Source: Candidatus Gastranaerophilales bacterium (lineage in GTDB: Bacteria; Cyanobacteriota; Vampirovibrionia; Gastranaerophilales; Gastranaerophilaceae). From it: 59,638 nucleotides of DNA. Shown in pieces: positions 33,530 to 42,275 of this stretch. Both the position numbers and the translations under genes were made by a program. Positions within the stretch are counted from its first letter, which is position 1. Each line of letters starts with the position of its first letter. The notes beneath the pieces were generated by a model that did no database searches, was not told where the DNA came from, and worked only from the letters and a program-made list of their open reading frames with translations. Where the stretch lies: positions 1 through 59,638 of the forward strand of contig CALVAY010000010.1 of assembly GCA_944325665.1 (NCBI GenBank), read 5' to 3'.

Positions 33530-34420
33530 ATGAAAATTATAGACATACACACGCATGGCGGATATGGGATAAACTACAATAGCGCGGATGAAGCTCAAAT
33601 AAGAGAGCTTTTGAAAAAATTGCTCAATAGGGGCATAGTCGGCGTCTGTCCGACCCTTGTCGGAGACACTCAAGAAGCAATAAGAAAAAGGCTTGAGCTG
33701 TTTAAAAAGATTAAAGCAGAGCAAAATAAAGACGAGGCAAGGATTTTAGGTATTCATCTTGAGGGCAGCTTCATTAATCCCAATAAACCGGGAATACAAG
33801 ATCCGAGTGTTTTTATTAAGCCGACTATTGAAAACTTTAAAAAATTAGTCGGGGAATACGAAGATATTATAAAAATTGTTACCGTTGCAACCGAACTGGA
33901 TGATAAATCAAAACTTACAAAATATCTTGAAAAAAAAGGTATAAGGGTGCATTGCGGGCACACTCTTAGCGATAATTGGGGTCTTGCAACAGGCTTAACT
34001 CATCATTTTAATGCAATGGAGAAAATAAGCCACAGGGGCGAAAATATTGCTTTAAAGGGCTTATTGGATAAGAAAATTTACTCAGAGATAATATCAGACG
34101 GAATACACGTGAGCGATGATATGCTGAGATTATTTTTTAAAGTTAAAGCAAAATCCAGAATAATTTTAATCAGCGACTCTTTGCCAAGCGCAGGGTACGA
34201 CAAGGACATAGTTTTTTGCTCAAAAAAAATAAATAAATTTGGCAAAAATAAAGACGGGGTTTTGGCAGGCTCGATTAAATTTTTGGATGAGATAGTTGAA
34301 ATGAGTATTAAAAAAGGTCTCTTTAATAGTGAAGAAGCAAAAAAATATGCATATCATAACCCAAAAAGGCATTTAAATTTGGACAAGAAGGATGTAGAAT
34401 TTATGGATAATTTGCCCTAA
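33530..34420 (+). CDS. nagA: Minimal N-acetylglucosamine-6-phosphate deacetylase
   Basis: Amidohydrolase removing acetate from GlcNAc-6-P in amino-sugar recycling. Motifs in order are DIHTHGGYG, GIHLEGSFINPNKPG, CGHTLSD, THHFNAME, SDGIHVSDDML and ISDSLPSAG, giving metal and substrate sites. The protein is only 296 aa against about 380 usually: it starts directly at the barrel (MKIIDIHTHGG) and lacks the N-terminal beta-sandwich segment. TATAAT ends 6 nt before the ATG and no Shine-Dalgarno is present, so a leaderless mRNA is likely. NagB is not in the window. Confidence 0.85.
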   Translation: MKIIDIHTHGGYGINYNSADEAQIRELLKKLLNRGIVGVCPTLVGDTQEAIRKRLELFKKIKAEQNKDEARILGIHLEGSFINPNKPGIQDPSVFIKPTIENFKKLVGEYEDIIKIVTVATELDDKSKLTKYLEKKGIRVHCGHTLSDNWGLATGLTHHFNAMEKISHRGENIALKGLLDKKIYSEIISDGIHVSDDMLRLFFKVKAKSRIILISDSLPSAGYDKDIVFCSKKINKFGKNKDGVLAGSIKFLDEIVEMSIKKGLFNSEEAKKYAYHNPKRHLNLDKKDVEFMDNLP

Positions 34421-34428
34421 ATCAAGTA

Positions 34429-34456
34429 TTGTACCAAGTGTAAAATATGCTAAAAT
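34429..34456 (+). promoter_or_regulatory. Sigma-70 promoter of the secreted OB-like gene
   Basis: TTGTAC at 34429-34434, a 16-nt spacer and TAAAAT at 34451-34456. Confidence 0.55.
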
Positions 34457-34481
34457 ATTTTTAATAGATACAGGAGTTATT

Positions 34482-34940
34482 ATGTTAAACAAATTAAAAT
34501 ATGGAGTTTTATCAGCAATTGTTATATGTTCGTTTTTCTTGGGAACAATAAACACGGGTTTTGCTCAAGAAACAGCAATTACGGTTGCACCCCTGAATAT
34601 TGTTGCATCTCCGCAAAAATATTTAAATAAAACCGTAAAAATGAAAGCAACTTTTGATAAATTCTCAACCTTAGGATTAGACTATAAAAAAGCAATGCGC
34701 TCATCAAATGACTATATTGGCTTTTTAATCCAAAGGGATGACGTTACCGATCATAACGTACCGCTATCTGAAATGAAATTATTTATCAAAAGAGATTATG
34801 CAGAAAAGTTTATCGAGCTTGACAGTGGCGACAAAATAGAAATAACAGGCAAGGTATTTTCTAACGCGCTTGGCGACAGCTGGATTGATGTCAGCAAAAT
34901 TACAATAGTACAGAAAAAACCAAAAGAAGAGAAAAAGTAA
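34482..34940 (+). CDS. Secreted OB-fold-like protein, unknown
   Basis: A 152-aa protein. The signal peptide (1-28) is cleaved after NTGFA. The mature part contains NIVASPQKYLNKTVKMKATFDKF and GDKIEITGKVFSNALGDSWIDVSKI, the pattern of small periplasmic OB-fold (BOF/tRNA_anti-like) proteins. It has a Lys-rich tail and a good Shine-Dalgarno (CAGGAG). It lies 14 nt before the GH57 gene and is probably cotranscribed with it. The role is unknown. Confidence 0.7.
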   Translation: MLNKLKYGVLSAIVICSFFLGTINTGFAQETAITVAPLNIVASPQKYLNKTVKMKATFDKFSTLGLDYKKAMRSSNDYIGFLIQRDDVTDHNVPLSEMKLFIKRDYAEKFIELDSGDKIEITGKVFSNALGDSWIDVSKITIVQKKPKEEKK

Positions 34941-34954
34941 AGATAGTTTGAAGT

Positions 34955-37480
34955 ATGAATAAAGATAAAGCAAATAAGCATGAGAAATATTTGACAATCC
35001 ACGGGCATTTTTACCAGCCGCCCAGAGAGAACCCTTGGCTTGAAGAAATAGAGCTTCAAGAAAGTGCTCTTCCTATGCATGATTGGAATGAAAAAATCTG
35101 CTGGCAGTGTTATGGCCCAAATTCTGTTTCAAGAATTGTTGATAATCAAAACAGGATTTTAAATATCGTTAACAACTACGAGCTTATGAGCTTTAACTTT
35201 GGTCCGACATTGCTTTCTTGGATGGAAAAACACGCACCTGAAGCATACAGAAGAATAATAGAAGCGGACAAAAACTCTTGCCAAATGTACAATGGCCATG
35301 GATGCGCAATAGCACAGGTTTATAACCATATCATACTACCCTTGGCAAATTTAAATGATAAATACACGCAAGTTATTTGGGGTATTAAAGATTTTGAAAA
35401 AAGATATGGCAGAAAACCTGAGGGCATGTGGCTTGCAGAAACTGCGACAGACAGTGAAACTTTAGAAGTTTTAATTGAATGTGGTATAAAATATACAATT
35501 TTATCACCGCACCAGGCTCAGTGCGTTAGAAAAATGGATGGCAAAGACACTTGGCATGATGTCAGTTGGGGAAGCATTGACCCTTCTATGCCATACAGAT
35601 ATTTTCCCGATGAAAACGATAAAGAAAAATATATCGATTTGTTTTTCTACGACGGAGCAATTTCAAAATCAGTAGCATTTGACAATTTACTATGCGATGG
35701 TAATAAATTTGCACACAGGCTGCAAGACGGTTTTGTACCCGACAGAAAACATCCGCAGCTGGTAAATATTGCAACAGACGGCGAAAGCTACGGGCATCAT
35801 ACAAAATTTGGCGATATGGCGCTATCTTACGTGCTTGAAGTTAAAGCCCAAGAGCTTGGCTTTAAAATAACAAATTACGCTTGGTTTTTAGAAAAATTCC
35901 CGCCAATCTATCAGGTTGAAATTAAGCCACAATCTTCTTGGAGCTGCTGCCATGGCGTTGGCAGATGGACAGAAGATTGCGGATGCTCAACAGGGGCACA
36001 GGCAGGCTGGAATCAAAAATGGAGAAAACCTCTAAGAGATGCTCTTGACTATGTAAGAGACGAGCTTATAAAAGTCTGCTCAAGTGAAGGAGCTTCTTAC
36101 TATAAAGATTTTTGGAGCGCAAGAAACGATTATATCAACGTAATATTAGACAGAAGCGAAGAGGCTTACAATACTTTTTTCAAAGAACATGCAAAAAAAC
36201 GCTTAACACCTAAAGAAAAAATAAAAGCAATTAAACTAATGGAAATACAGCGCTTTTGTCAGCTTATGTACACAAGCTGCGGCTGGTTTTTTGCGGAAAT
36301 ATCAGGAATTGAGACAACTCAAATTATGAAATATGCCCTAAGAGCAATGGAGCTTGCCTCAGACTTCACAAAAACAGACATAGAGAAGAAGTTTTTATCA
36401 ATATTAAATAAGGCAAAAAGTAACATTGCGGGCTTTGGCACAGGAAAAGACGTTTACGAAAAATTTGTCAAAACTTCAGTTGTCTCAATAGACAAAATCG
36501 TTGCCCAGTGGGTATTTTCAAGCAAATTCTTACCCGAAAAAGAGCTTGAAGAAATTTACTGCTACACTGTAAAAAGATATTCAAGCAAAGTAGCAAAGAA
36601 AAACCACACCGCAATAAGCTACGGTAGAGTTGAGTTAGTCTCAAAAATTACTTTTGAAAAATTTGACTTTTTCTACACAATTTTAAATACATCAAGCGGC
36701 GAGTTTTACTGCAATGTAAAACAAATGAAAAATCAAGAAGAATATCAGAAACTTAAAAACGTGATAAGTGAAACATTTACAACGGATGATATAATCGCAA
36801 CGCTTAAAATGTTACAAGAAAATGTTTCTAATGATTTTTACACACTTAAAGATATTTTAATTGATAAAAGAAAAATAATCTTAGAAAAAATACTTTTTGC
36901 AAAACTTTTAAAAACTGCAAAAACGTATCAGGATATGTATGACGAACTCAAAGCTCCCGTTTCATATTATATGGACTTAGGTATGGACATACCTGATGTA
37001 TTTAGAGTTTCAGCTAAATTCACCCTTCTTCGCTCACTTGAAGTCGAACTTCTAAAAATCAAAGACTTTAGGGACGAAAAGGCTTTAGCAAGAATTACTC
37101 TAATTAAGCAAAATGCGGATAAATTCTACATTAACCTGAACAAATGCAGAGCAGGCTCGATTATTTCTAAACAGCTTGAAGAGTTAATCCAAAAGCTTGC
37201 TTCGGATATGGAAACAGATACAGCGGATAATATTTTAGCTCTTCTTGACTTGCTTGAAAAATTAAATATACAATCGCAAATCAATGAAGCACAAAATATT
37301 TTCTTTGATTCCATATACAGTAAAATTCATATCTTAATTGAGCATTTAAAAACCTCAAAAGACAAAAATAAGGACAGAATGCTTGCACTCAAAATACTCG
37401 ATATAGGTCAAAAACTAAACATTAACACCGAGTTTTTCCGCCCTCATATAGACAGTGCAAGTCTTCCGAGAAGAAAATAA
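34955..37480 (+). CDS. GH57 family glycoside hydrolase (DUF3536 type)
   Basis: An 841-aa cytosolic enzyme of the alpha-amylase/glucanotransferase/branching group. GH57 region 1 is IHGHFYQPPRENPW, the catalytic nucleophile is Glu162 (EGMWLAETATD) and the acid is Asp275 (IATDGESYGHH). The Cys-rich segment WSCCHGVGRWTEDCGCSTG is typical of this subfamily. The C-terminal 400 residues form a helical DUF3536-like region. Probably acts on glycogen or maltodextrin; the exact reaction is unknown. It is in an operon with the OB-like gene. The stop abuts the convergent gene at 37481. Confidence 0.85.
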   Translation: MNKDKANKHEKYLTIHGHFYQPPRENPWLEEIELQESALPMHDWNEKICWQCYGPNSVSRIVDNQNRILNIVNNYELMSFNFGPTLLSWMEKHAPEAYRRIIEADKNSCQMYNGHGCAIAQVYNHIILPLANLNDKYTQVIWGIKDFEKRYGRKPEGMWLAETATDSETLEVLIECGIKYTILSPHQAQCVRKMDGKDTWHDVSWGSIDPSMPYRYFPDENDKEKYIDLFFYDGAISKSVAFDNLLCDGNKFAHRLQDGFVPDRKHPQLVNIATDGESYGHHTKFGDMALSYVLEVKAQELGFKITNYAWFLEKFPPIYQVEIKPQSSWSCCHGVGRWTEDCGCSTGAQAGWNQKWRKPLRDALDYVRDELIKVCSSEGASYYKDFWSARNDYINVILDRSEEAYNTFFKEHAKKRLTPKEKIKAIKLMEIQRFCQLMYTSCGWFFAEISGIETTQIMKYALRAMELASDFTKTDIEKKFLSILNKAKSNIAGFGTGKDVYEKFVKTSVVSIDKIVAQWVFSSKFLPEKELEEIYCYTVKRYSSKVAKKNHTAISYGRVELVSKITFEKFDFFYTILNTSSGEFYCNVKQMKNQEEYQKLKNVISETFTTDDIIATLKMLQENVSNDFYTLKDILIDKRKIILEKILFAKLLKTAKTYQDMYDELKAPVSYYMDLGMDIPDVFRVSAKFTLLRSLEVELLKIKDFRDEKALARITLIKQNADKFYINLNKCRAGSIISKQLEELIQKLASDMETDTADNILALLDLLEKLNIQSQINEAQNIFFDSIYSKIHILIEHLKTSKDKNKDRMLALKILDIGQKLNINTEFFRPHIDSASLPRRK

Positions 37481-38104
37481 TTACATAGGTTTTAAAAGAA
37501 CATCCAACCCTTCAAACTCGTAGCCCAAAATTGTTTCATTACCTTGAGAAACATATTGAGCAAACATTGCGCAAACTATTGCTTCAAGAGATGATGCGCT
37601 TAGCATATTATCGGGCAATTGATTAAAACCGTATTTAATTTTAAGAGAATTCTGCAAAGACTTACAATCAGGAGAAGTTCTTAAAAGATAATGTGCGCTC
37701 AAACCATACGCCTGTCTTAGCTGGTTAATATCGCACCTTATAACTTGCTTATTTTCTTCTTGATTTAAATTCAAAAGAAATTCGCACATGCGATTAGAAA
37801 GTCTTTTTGTCCACTTATGCCTGTTTACTTTAAAATAATCGCCAAGCATTTTGTAGTTTTTTGAATGTATTCTCCACTTGCCTTCAAGTAAAGAGTTATC
37901 ATAGGGAACAGATACGCTTATAAGAGAATTATTCACATAAGGAGAAGAATTAAAAAATAATTCTATATCTTGCGTATAGTAAAATTTATCCAAATATAAA
38001 ATCTTTTGACTTCTATCCAAAACACAAACAGAACTGTCGTAATTTGTTGAATTTGAAAGCGACAAGCCGATATAGAAGTTAACATTACTTGACTTTTTGA
38101 CCAT
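37481..38104 (-). CDS. Possible RNase H-fold protein, unknown
   Basis: A 207-aa protein starting MVKKSSNVNFYIGLSLSNS. The N-terminal strand with LSLSNSTNYDSS, the middle VSVPYDNSLLEGKWR and the C-terminal ASSLEAIVCAMFAQYVSQGNETILGYEFEG resemble the layout of DUF429-type predicted nucleases, but the acidic active-site residues are not clear. The start at 38104 is chosen because TTGAAA, 17 nt and TATACT end 7 nt before it (leaderless). The open frame runs to 38140. Divergent from the ABC exporter. Confidence 0.6.
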   Translation of the reverse strand: MVKKSSNVNFYIGLSLSNSTNYDSSVCVLDRSQKILYLDKFYYTQDIELFFNSSPYVNNSLISVSVPYDNSLLEGKWRIHSKNYKMLGDYFKVNRHKWTKRLSNRMCEFLLNLNQEENKQVIRCDINQLRQAYGLSAHYLLRTSPDCKSLQNSLKIKYGFNQLPDNMLSASSLEAIVCAMFAQYVSQGNETILGYEFEGLDVLLKPM

Positions 38105-38111
38105 ATTTAAG

Positions 38112-38140
38112 AGTATAATTAACAAAGAGGATTTTTTCAA
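38112..38140 (-). promoter_or_regulatory. Sigma-70 promoter of the 37481-38104 gene
   Basis: Minus strand: TTGAAA at 38140-38135, a 17-nt spacer, TATACT at 38117-38112, then 7 nt to the ATG. A plus-strand TATAAT at 38114-38119 overlaps it and may serve the exporter. Confidence 0.6.
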
Positions 38141-38149
38141 GAAATTTTT

Positions 38150-39910
38150 ATGTTTAAAATATTATTTATAGAAATACTCAAGGATTTTGACAACAAGTAC
38201 AAATTCAAAATCATCCTTTTAATTCTTATGTCCACCCTGGCGGGCGCATTTGAATTTATTGGCTTGTCGCTAATATACTCTTTTATATTAATAATAAGTT
38301 CAAACGGCGCAAGCATACCAATTTTGGGAAATTTTGGCAAAATGCACCCCGATAGCAGTATTTTAATTTTAGGTATATTGACGGGTTTTATATACATATT
38401 AAAAGACATATATATGATTTTTCATATATACTATCAAAATTTAATATTGTACGATATGAAAAATATTGTTTTTAAGAAAAACTATTCCGATTTAATTTAC
38501 CAAAATTATCTTCAATCAAGAAAAATTGCAACGTCAGACAAATTGAGACTTTTGGATACAACAATATCAGATGCCGTATGTTATTATATCGGCAACTTTA
38601 TATCGCTGTGCACAAACGTAATAATAGGCTTAGCAATCTTATCTTATTTATTTATAAAATTCAAAATGTACGCGTTGATAATTACGGTATTAATGCTAAG
38701 CATTTGGGTTTTAGAAACAAGATATTTTAGGAGTATTGCAAAAAAATACAGTAAACTTACAAGTGAAACCTCAAGAGCTAAGTGGAGCTTTTTACAGTCA
38801 ACAATTGATTCGCAAAAAGATGTCATAATTTATAACAAAGGTAAAGATTTTACAAATGCCGCATATAAATTTCAGGAAAATGACAGTAAATATCAAAGAA
38901 TAGTGGCCTCAACACAGATGTTTCCGTCATACTTTACTGAAATAGGAATAATGCTATTATTTATACTTTTTGTACTTCTTTTATTAATTAAAAATGTGGA
39001 CGGTTCGCACATAAGTGCGAGCTTGGCAACGCTTGCAGCAGTTATTTTAAGAATAGTACCGACTATAAATCGTTCACAGACATACCTGCATGGCATAAAC
39101 TGCATAAAAGGGGAGACAAAGTGGTACGTAGAAATATTAAAACTTATAAGAAACAAAAAAGCCGACTCAACAGATGAGATTCTTAAAATAAATGAAAAAA
39201 TAAAACTAAAAGATATAGATTTTTACTATGACGAAACAACGCACGCGCTCAAAAATATTAATCTTGAAATCAAAAAAGGTGAATTTATAGGAATAGTTGG
39301 AGCATCAGGCTCCGGCAAAACAACCCTTTTTAACGTAATTTGCTCATTATTCGAAACTCAAAACGGCGAAATAATAATAGACGACCAAGTTTTAAATAAA
39401 CACAACGAGAGAATGTGGCAAAATAATATTAGTCTCTTATCGCAAGATTTTTGCTTGCCATTTTTAAGCATATGGCAAAATGTTACCCTAGAGCCTGATT
39501 TTAATAATATAGGCAATATCGACAAGGATAGATTGATAGATGCGCTTAAGAAGGCCGGAATATACGAAGAAATTAACGGCGATATAAAAAGGAATACTCA
39601 GGAGCTTTCTTGCGGTCAAAGGCACAGGGTAGCCCTTGCAAGAGCATTTTACTTTGAACGCGAAGTTATTATGCTTGATGAAGCCACTTCTGCACTCGAT
39701 GTTGAAACAGAAGAAGAAATAACGCAAACTATAAACAGGATTAAAAGGGTAAAAACTATAATCGCAATTGCACACAGAATTAAAACTCTAAAAAACTGCG
39801 ACAGGCTTGTTTATATGGACAAAGGGGAAATTATTGCAACTGATACACTTCAAAACCTTTGCAACAACTACCCCTCATTTAAAAGACTGGTAGAGCTTTC
39901 AAGCTTTTAG
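38150..39910 (+). CDS. ABC exporter, fused TM-ATPase (MsbA/PglK-like)
   Basis: A 586-aa half-transporter. About six TM helices lie in residues 1-330. The ATPase has Walker A GASGSGKTTLF, the Q-loop SLLSQDF, the signature LSCGQRHRVALARA and Walker B VIMLDEATSALD. The membrane part (LRIVPTINRSQTYLHGINCIKG) recalls PglK-type lipid-linked oligosaccharide flippases, but MsbA-like lipid export is possible. Its stop overlaps that of the convergent 39907 gene by 4 nt. Confidence 0.85.
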   Translation: MFKILFIEILKDFDNKYKFKIILLILMSTLAGAFEFIGLSLIYSFILIISSNGASIPILGNFGKMHPDSSILILGILTGFIYILKDIYMIFHIYYQNLILYDMKNIVFKKNYSDLIYQNYLQSRKIATSDKLRLLDTTISDAVCYYIGNFISLCTNVIIGLAILSYLFIKFKMYALIITVLMLSIWVLETRYFRSIAKKYSKLTSETSRAKWSFLQSTIDSQKDVIIYNKGKDFTNAAYKFQENDSKYQRIVASTQMFPSYFTEIGIMLLFILFVLLLLIKNVDGSHISASLATLAAVILRIVPTINRSQTYLHGINCIKGETKWYVEILKLIRNKKADSTDEILKINEKIKLKDIDFYYDETTHALKNINLEIKKGEFIGIVGASGSGKTTLFNVICSLFETQNGEIIIDDQVLNKHNERMWQNNISLLSQDFCLPFLSIWQNVTLEPDFNNIGNIDKDRLIDALKKAGIYEEINGDIKRNTQELSCGQRHRVALARAFYFEREVIMLDEATSALDVETEEEITQTINRIKRVKTIIAIAHRIKTLKNCDRLVYMDKGEIIATDTLQNLCNNYPSFKRLVELSSF

Positions 39911-40155
39911 TCAGCCTGTTTTTGAAAGCAAGTTTTTACCGTTTTAAATAAAACAATAAAGCTTTCAATAAAATTAATCGCACTCTCTACAAGCTTTTTC
40001 TCTAACTCCTCGTCAACGCCTTTAATATCAATAATTTTAAGCAAGAAATTATTGATAAAAAGCTTTTTGTTCTTTGTTTTACTATACTCACTCAACACGT
40101 TTGCCAAGTTTGATAAACGAGTAAAAAAAGCCTTAATAAGTTCGCCTTTAACCAT
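39907..40155 (-). CDS. Small helical protein, unknown
   Basis: An 82-aa all-helical protein, basic at the N-terminus with a more hydrophobic C-terminal helix (AINFIESFIVLFKTVKTCF). No recognised family. A good Shine-Dalgarno (AAAGGAAAA) supports it as a gene. It overlaps the exporter stop, convergent. Confidence 0.6.
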   Translation of the reverse strand: MVKGELIKAFFTRLSNLANVLSEYSKTKNKKLFINNFLLKIIDIKGVDEELEKKLVESAINFIESFIVLFKTVKTCFQKQAD

Positions 40156-40290
40156 TATATTTTCCTTTCAACTTATGACATCTTCAGGATAAGCGAAGAA
40201 AAAAAGATTTTAATTAAAACAGGTGAAGGCAAAGTTAAAAAATTTAGCAAAAATATTAATTATATGTTACAATTTCACAAAGAGGAAGAG

Positions 40291-40563
40291 ATGAAAGAAA
40301 ATAATGACATCATTTTATTTTGGATAGGGTCTGCATTTTTAATTGTCGCAATGCTGACTTTAACGGTTTATCCTGAGTTTATGGCAAGAAAACTGCCTTA
40401 TATCTACCTTGATGTGTCTTCAATAAGATCTTTTTCACTAACTGCACTTCTGATTTCAGCAGGCTTTTTTGTAGCAAGCAAAAAGACTTATAGGCCGCAA
40501 ATTATACTGATTTTTGCTGCATTTTTGTATTATTTTGGCTTCATTAAATTATTTGTAAACTAA
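40291..40563 (+). CDS. Small integral membrane protein
   Basis: A 90-aa protein with three predicted TM helices: IILFWIGSAFLIVAMLTLTVY, FSLTALLISAGFFVA and QIILIFAAFLYYFGFI. The start at 40291 (MKENND) follows AGAGG at 5-nt spacing; the frame opens at 40264. No family assigned. The stop overlaps that of tolC (convergent). Confidence 0.65.
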   Translation: MKENNDIILFWIGSAFLIVAMLTLTVYPEFMARKLPYIYLDVSSIRSFSLTALLISAGFFVASKKTYRPQIILIFAAFLYYFGFIKLFVN

Positions 40564-42275
40564 ATGCCTTCCTGTTGAGGTTGTGTGCTGGGCAATGTTT
40601 GTCCGATTGCACGCTCCATATTAGCTTTTGCACTGTTAAATTGATAAATTGTATTCAAATACGCAAGTCTGGCATCATAATATTGAATTTGCGCTTCTTT
40701 ATATTCAATCGCATCGCTTTCGCCGACAGAATATCTGCCCAATGAAAGCTCATAGTTTTCTTTTGCCTTTTGAACAGCAAGCTTTGCAACAGGAACTCTT
40801 TGTTTTGCATCAACAAGCTTTACATAAGTACTTTGTATATCGTAATAAATATCATTAACCGTTGCTTTTGAGTCGTATCTTTGTTTTTCATACAAAGCTT
40901 TAGCTTCTTTGATTTGGTTTCTGATTAAAAACGGATTTATTGCAGGGAATGTTAAATAACCGCCTAAATCCCACCATTGAGTATCTGCTATCACATTTCC
41001 GACACCACCGATAGAGTAATTTGCAGAAAAACTCAACTGCGGGAAGAAAGTCTTTTTGGCTAATTTAACACTTTGGTCGGCAACCTCTACATTAATCTTC
41101 GCAATTTTTAACTCAGGACGAGACTCGTTTGCAATTTCAACAGCCTTTCTCATATCAATATCAACATCGCTAAAAGGAGCATTTGTGTCGATAATGTAAG
41201 GCGGAATAAAAGGAAGTCCCATTAAATTATTCAAATTTGAGACAGCAATATCAACATTATTTTTAGCTGAAATCAAATTCGCACGGGCATCTTCCATATT
41301 AACCTGAGCAATTGTTACATCAACCTTGGGCTTTGTTCCTACTTCATAGAAAGCAAGAGCCTGTTTGTACATTATTTCAAACTGCTCAAAAGTCTCTTGT
41401 GCAACATTTTTAGCCTCAATTGTGTAGATTAAATTATAATATGCATCTTTAATTTGGCAAACAACTTCGTTTACAACAGAGTCAATATTGGATTTTGAAG
41501 ACTCCCAGTTTAACTTATCAACCGTATATTGATTTTGAGTTAAACCAAAGTCATAAACAAGTTGAGAAATCCCGATTGTGCCTACAACATACTTTGTAAA
41601 GGGGTCAATAACAAAACCACGGCTGCGAAAGTTGCTCATATCCGGTTTAATTCTTGAAATCCCACCTTGCAAATTAACAATTGGCGAATAATTCGAAAGA
41701 GTTTGACCTTTTTTAAATTTATAAGCTTCAGCATTAGCGTATGCTGCTTTGATTTTCGGATTGTTTATAAGTGCTAATTCAAGGCAGTCGGCAAGATTTA
41801 ACTCAAGCGTCTTTTGAATAGAACCTGTAATTGTTATTGTTTTATCAGCTTGAGAACCAACAGGCATATAAGCATCTGTCGGAAGATTATATTCCGAATA
41901 CTTATCCTCATCCTTTTTCTTTTTTAGAGCCTTAGCTTTTTTAGTGTCACCCTTCTTTTCTTCTTCTTTTATATTATCATCCTGTTTGGTTTCTTTTAGT
42001 TGCGACTTGTCATCTTCCTTTATGTTTCGCTCTTTTCTCTTGAACAGGGCAAAAGTTTTCTTTTCCCGCTTTTTATCTTCAATTTTCACTGTATCTTTTG
42101 TTTCAAAGGCAACGGGGGTATCTTTTTTATCCTCAAGCTGCTCTTTTTTTTGATTATTCTTTTTAAAATTGAAGAATTTAGCAGTTTTTTGCCCGTCTTG
42201 CTCTGCGTAGCACAGCGGAGTGAAGTTAAACATTAGTAAAGTTAGTATTATAAAAGCAGAAAATATTTTATTCAT
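40560..42275 (-). CDS. tolC: TolC-family outer membrane efflux protein with charged insert
   Basis: The outer-membrane channel of the RND pump (571 aa). The signal peptide ends at CYA in [24 protein letters not shown]. Residues 25-125 are an unusual low-complexity Lys/Glu/Asp-rich segment before the first TolC repeat. Two OEP repeats follow, starting [27 protein letters not shown] and [22 protein letters not shown], each with long helices and short strands. The start at 42275 overlaps the RND gene stop by 8 nt; the frame opens at 42323. Last gene of the operon. Confidence 0.9.
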   Translation of the reverse strand: MNKIFSAFIILTLLMFNFTPLCYAEQDGQKTAKFFNFKKNNQKKEQLEDKKDTPVAFETKDTVKIEDKKREKKTFALFKRKERNIKEDDKSQLKETKQDDNIKEEEKKGDTKKAKALKKKKDEDKYSEYNLPTDAYMPVGSQADKTITITGSIQKTLELNLADCLELALINNPKIKAAYANAEAYKFKKGQTLSNYSPIVNLQGGISRIKPDMSNFRSRGFVIDPFTKYVVGTIGISQLVYDFGLTQNQYTVDKLNWESSKSNIDSVVNEVVCQIKDAYYNLIYTIEAKNVAQETFEQFEIMYKQALAFYEVGTKPKVDVTIAQVNMEDARANLISAKNNVDIAVSNLNNLMGLPFIPPYIIDTNAPFSDVDIDMRKAVEIANESRPELKIAKINVEVADQSVKLAKKTFFPQLSFSANYSIGGVGNVIADTQWWDLGGYLTFPAINPFLIRNQIKEAKALYEKQRYDSKATVNDIYYDIQSTYVKLVDAKQRVPVAKLAVQKAKENYELSLGRYSVGESDAIEYKEAQIQYYDARLAYLNTIYQFNSAKANMERAIGQTLPSTQPQQEGI

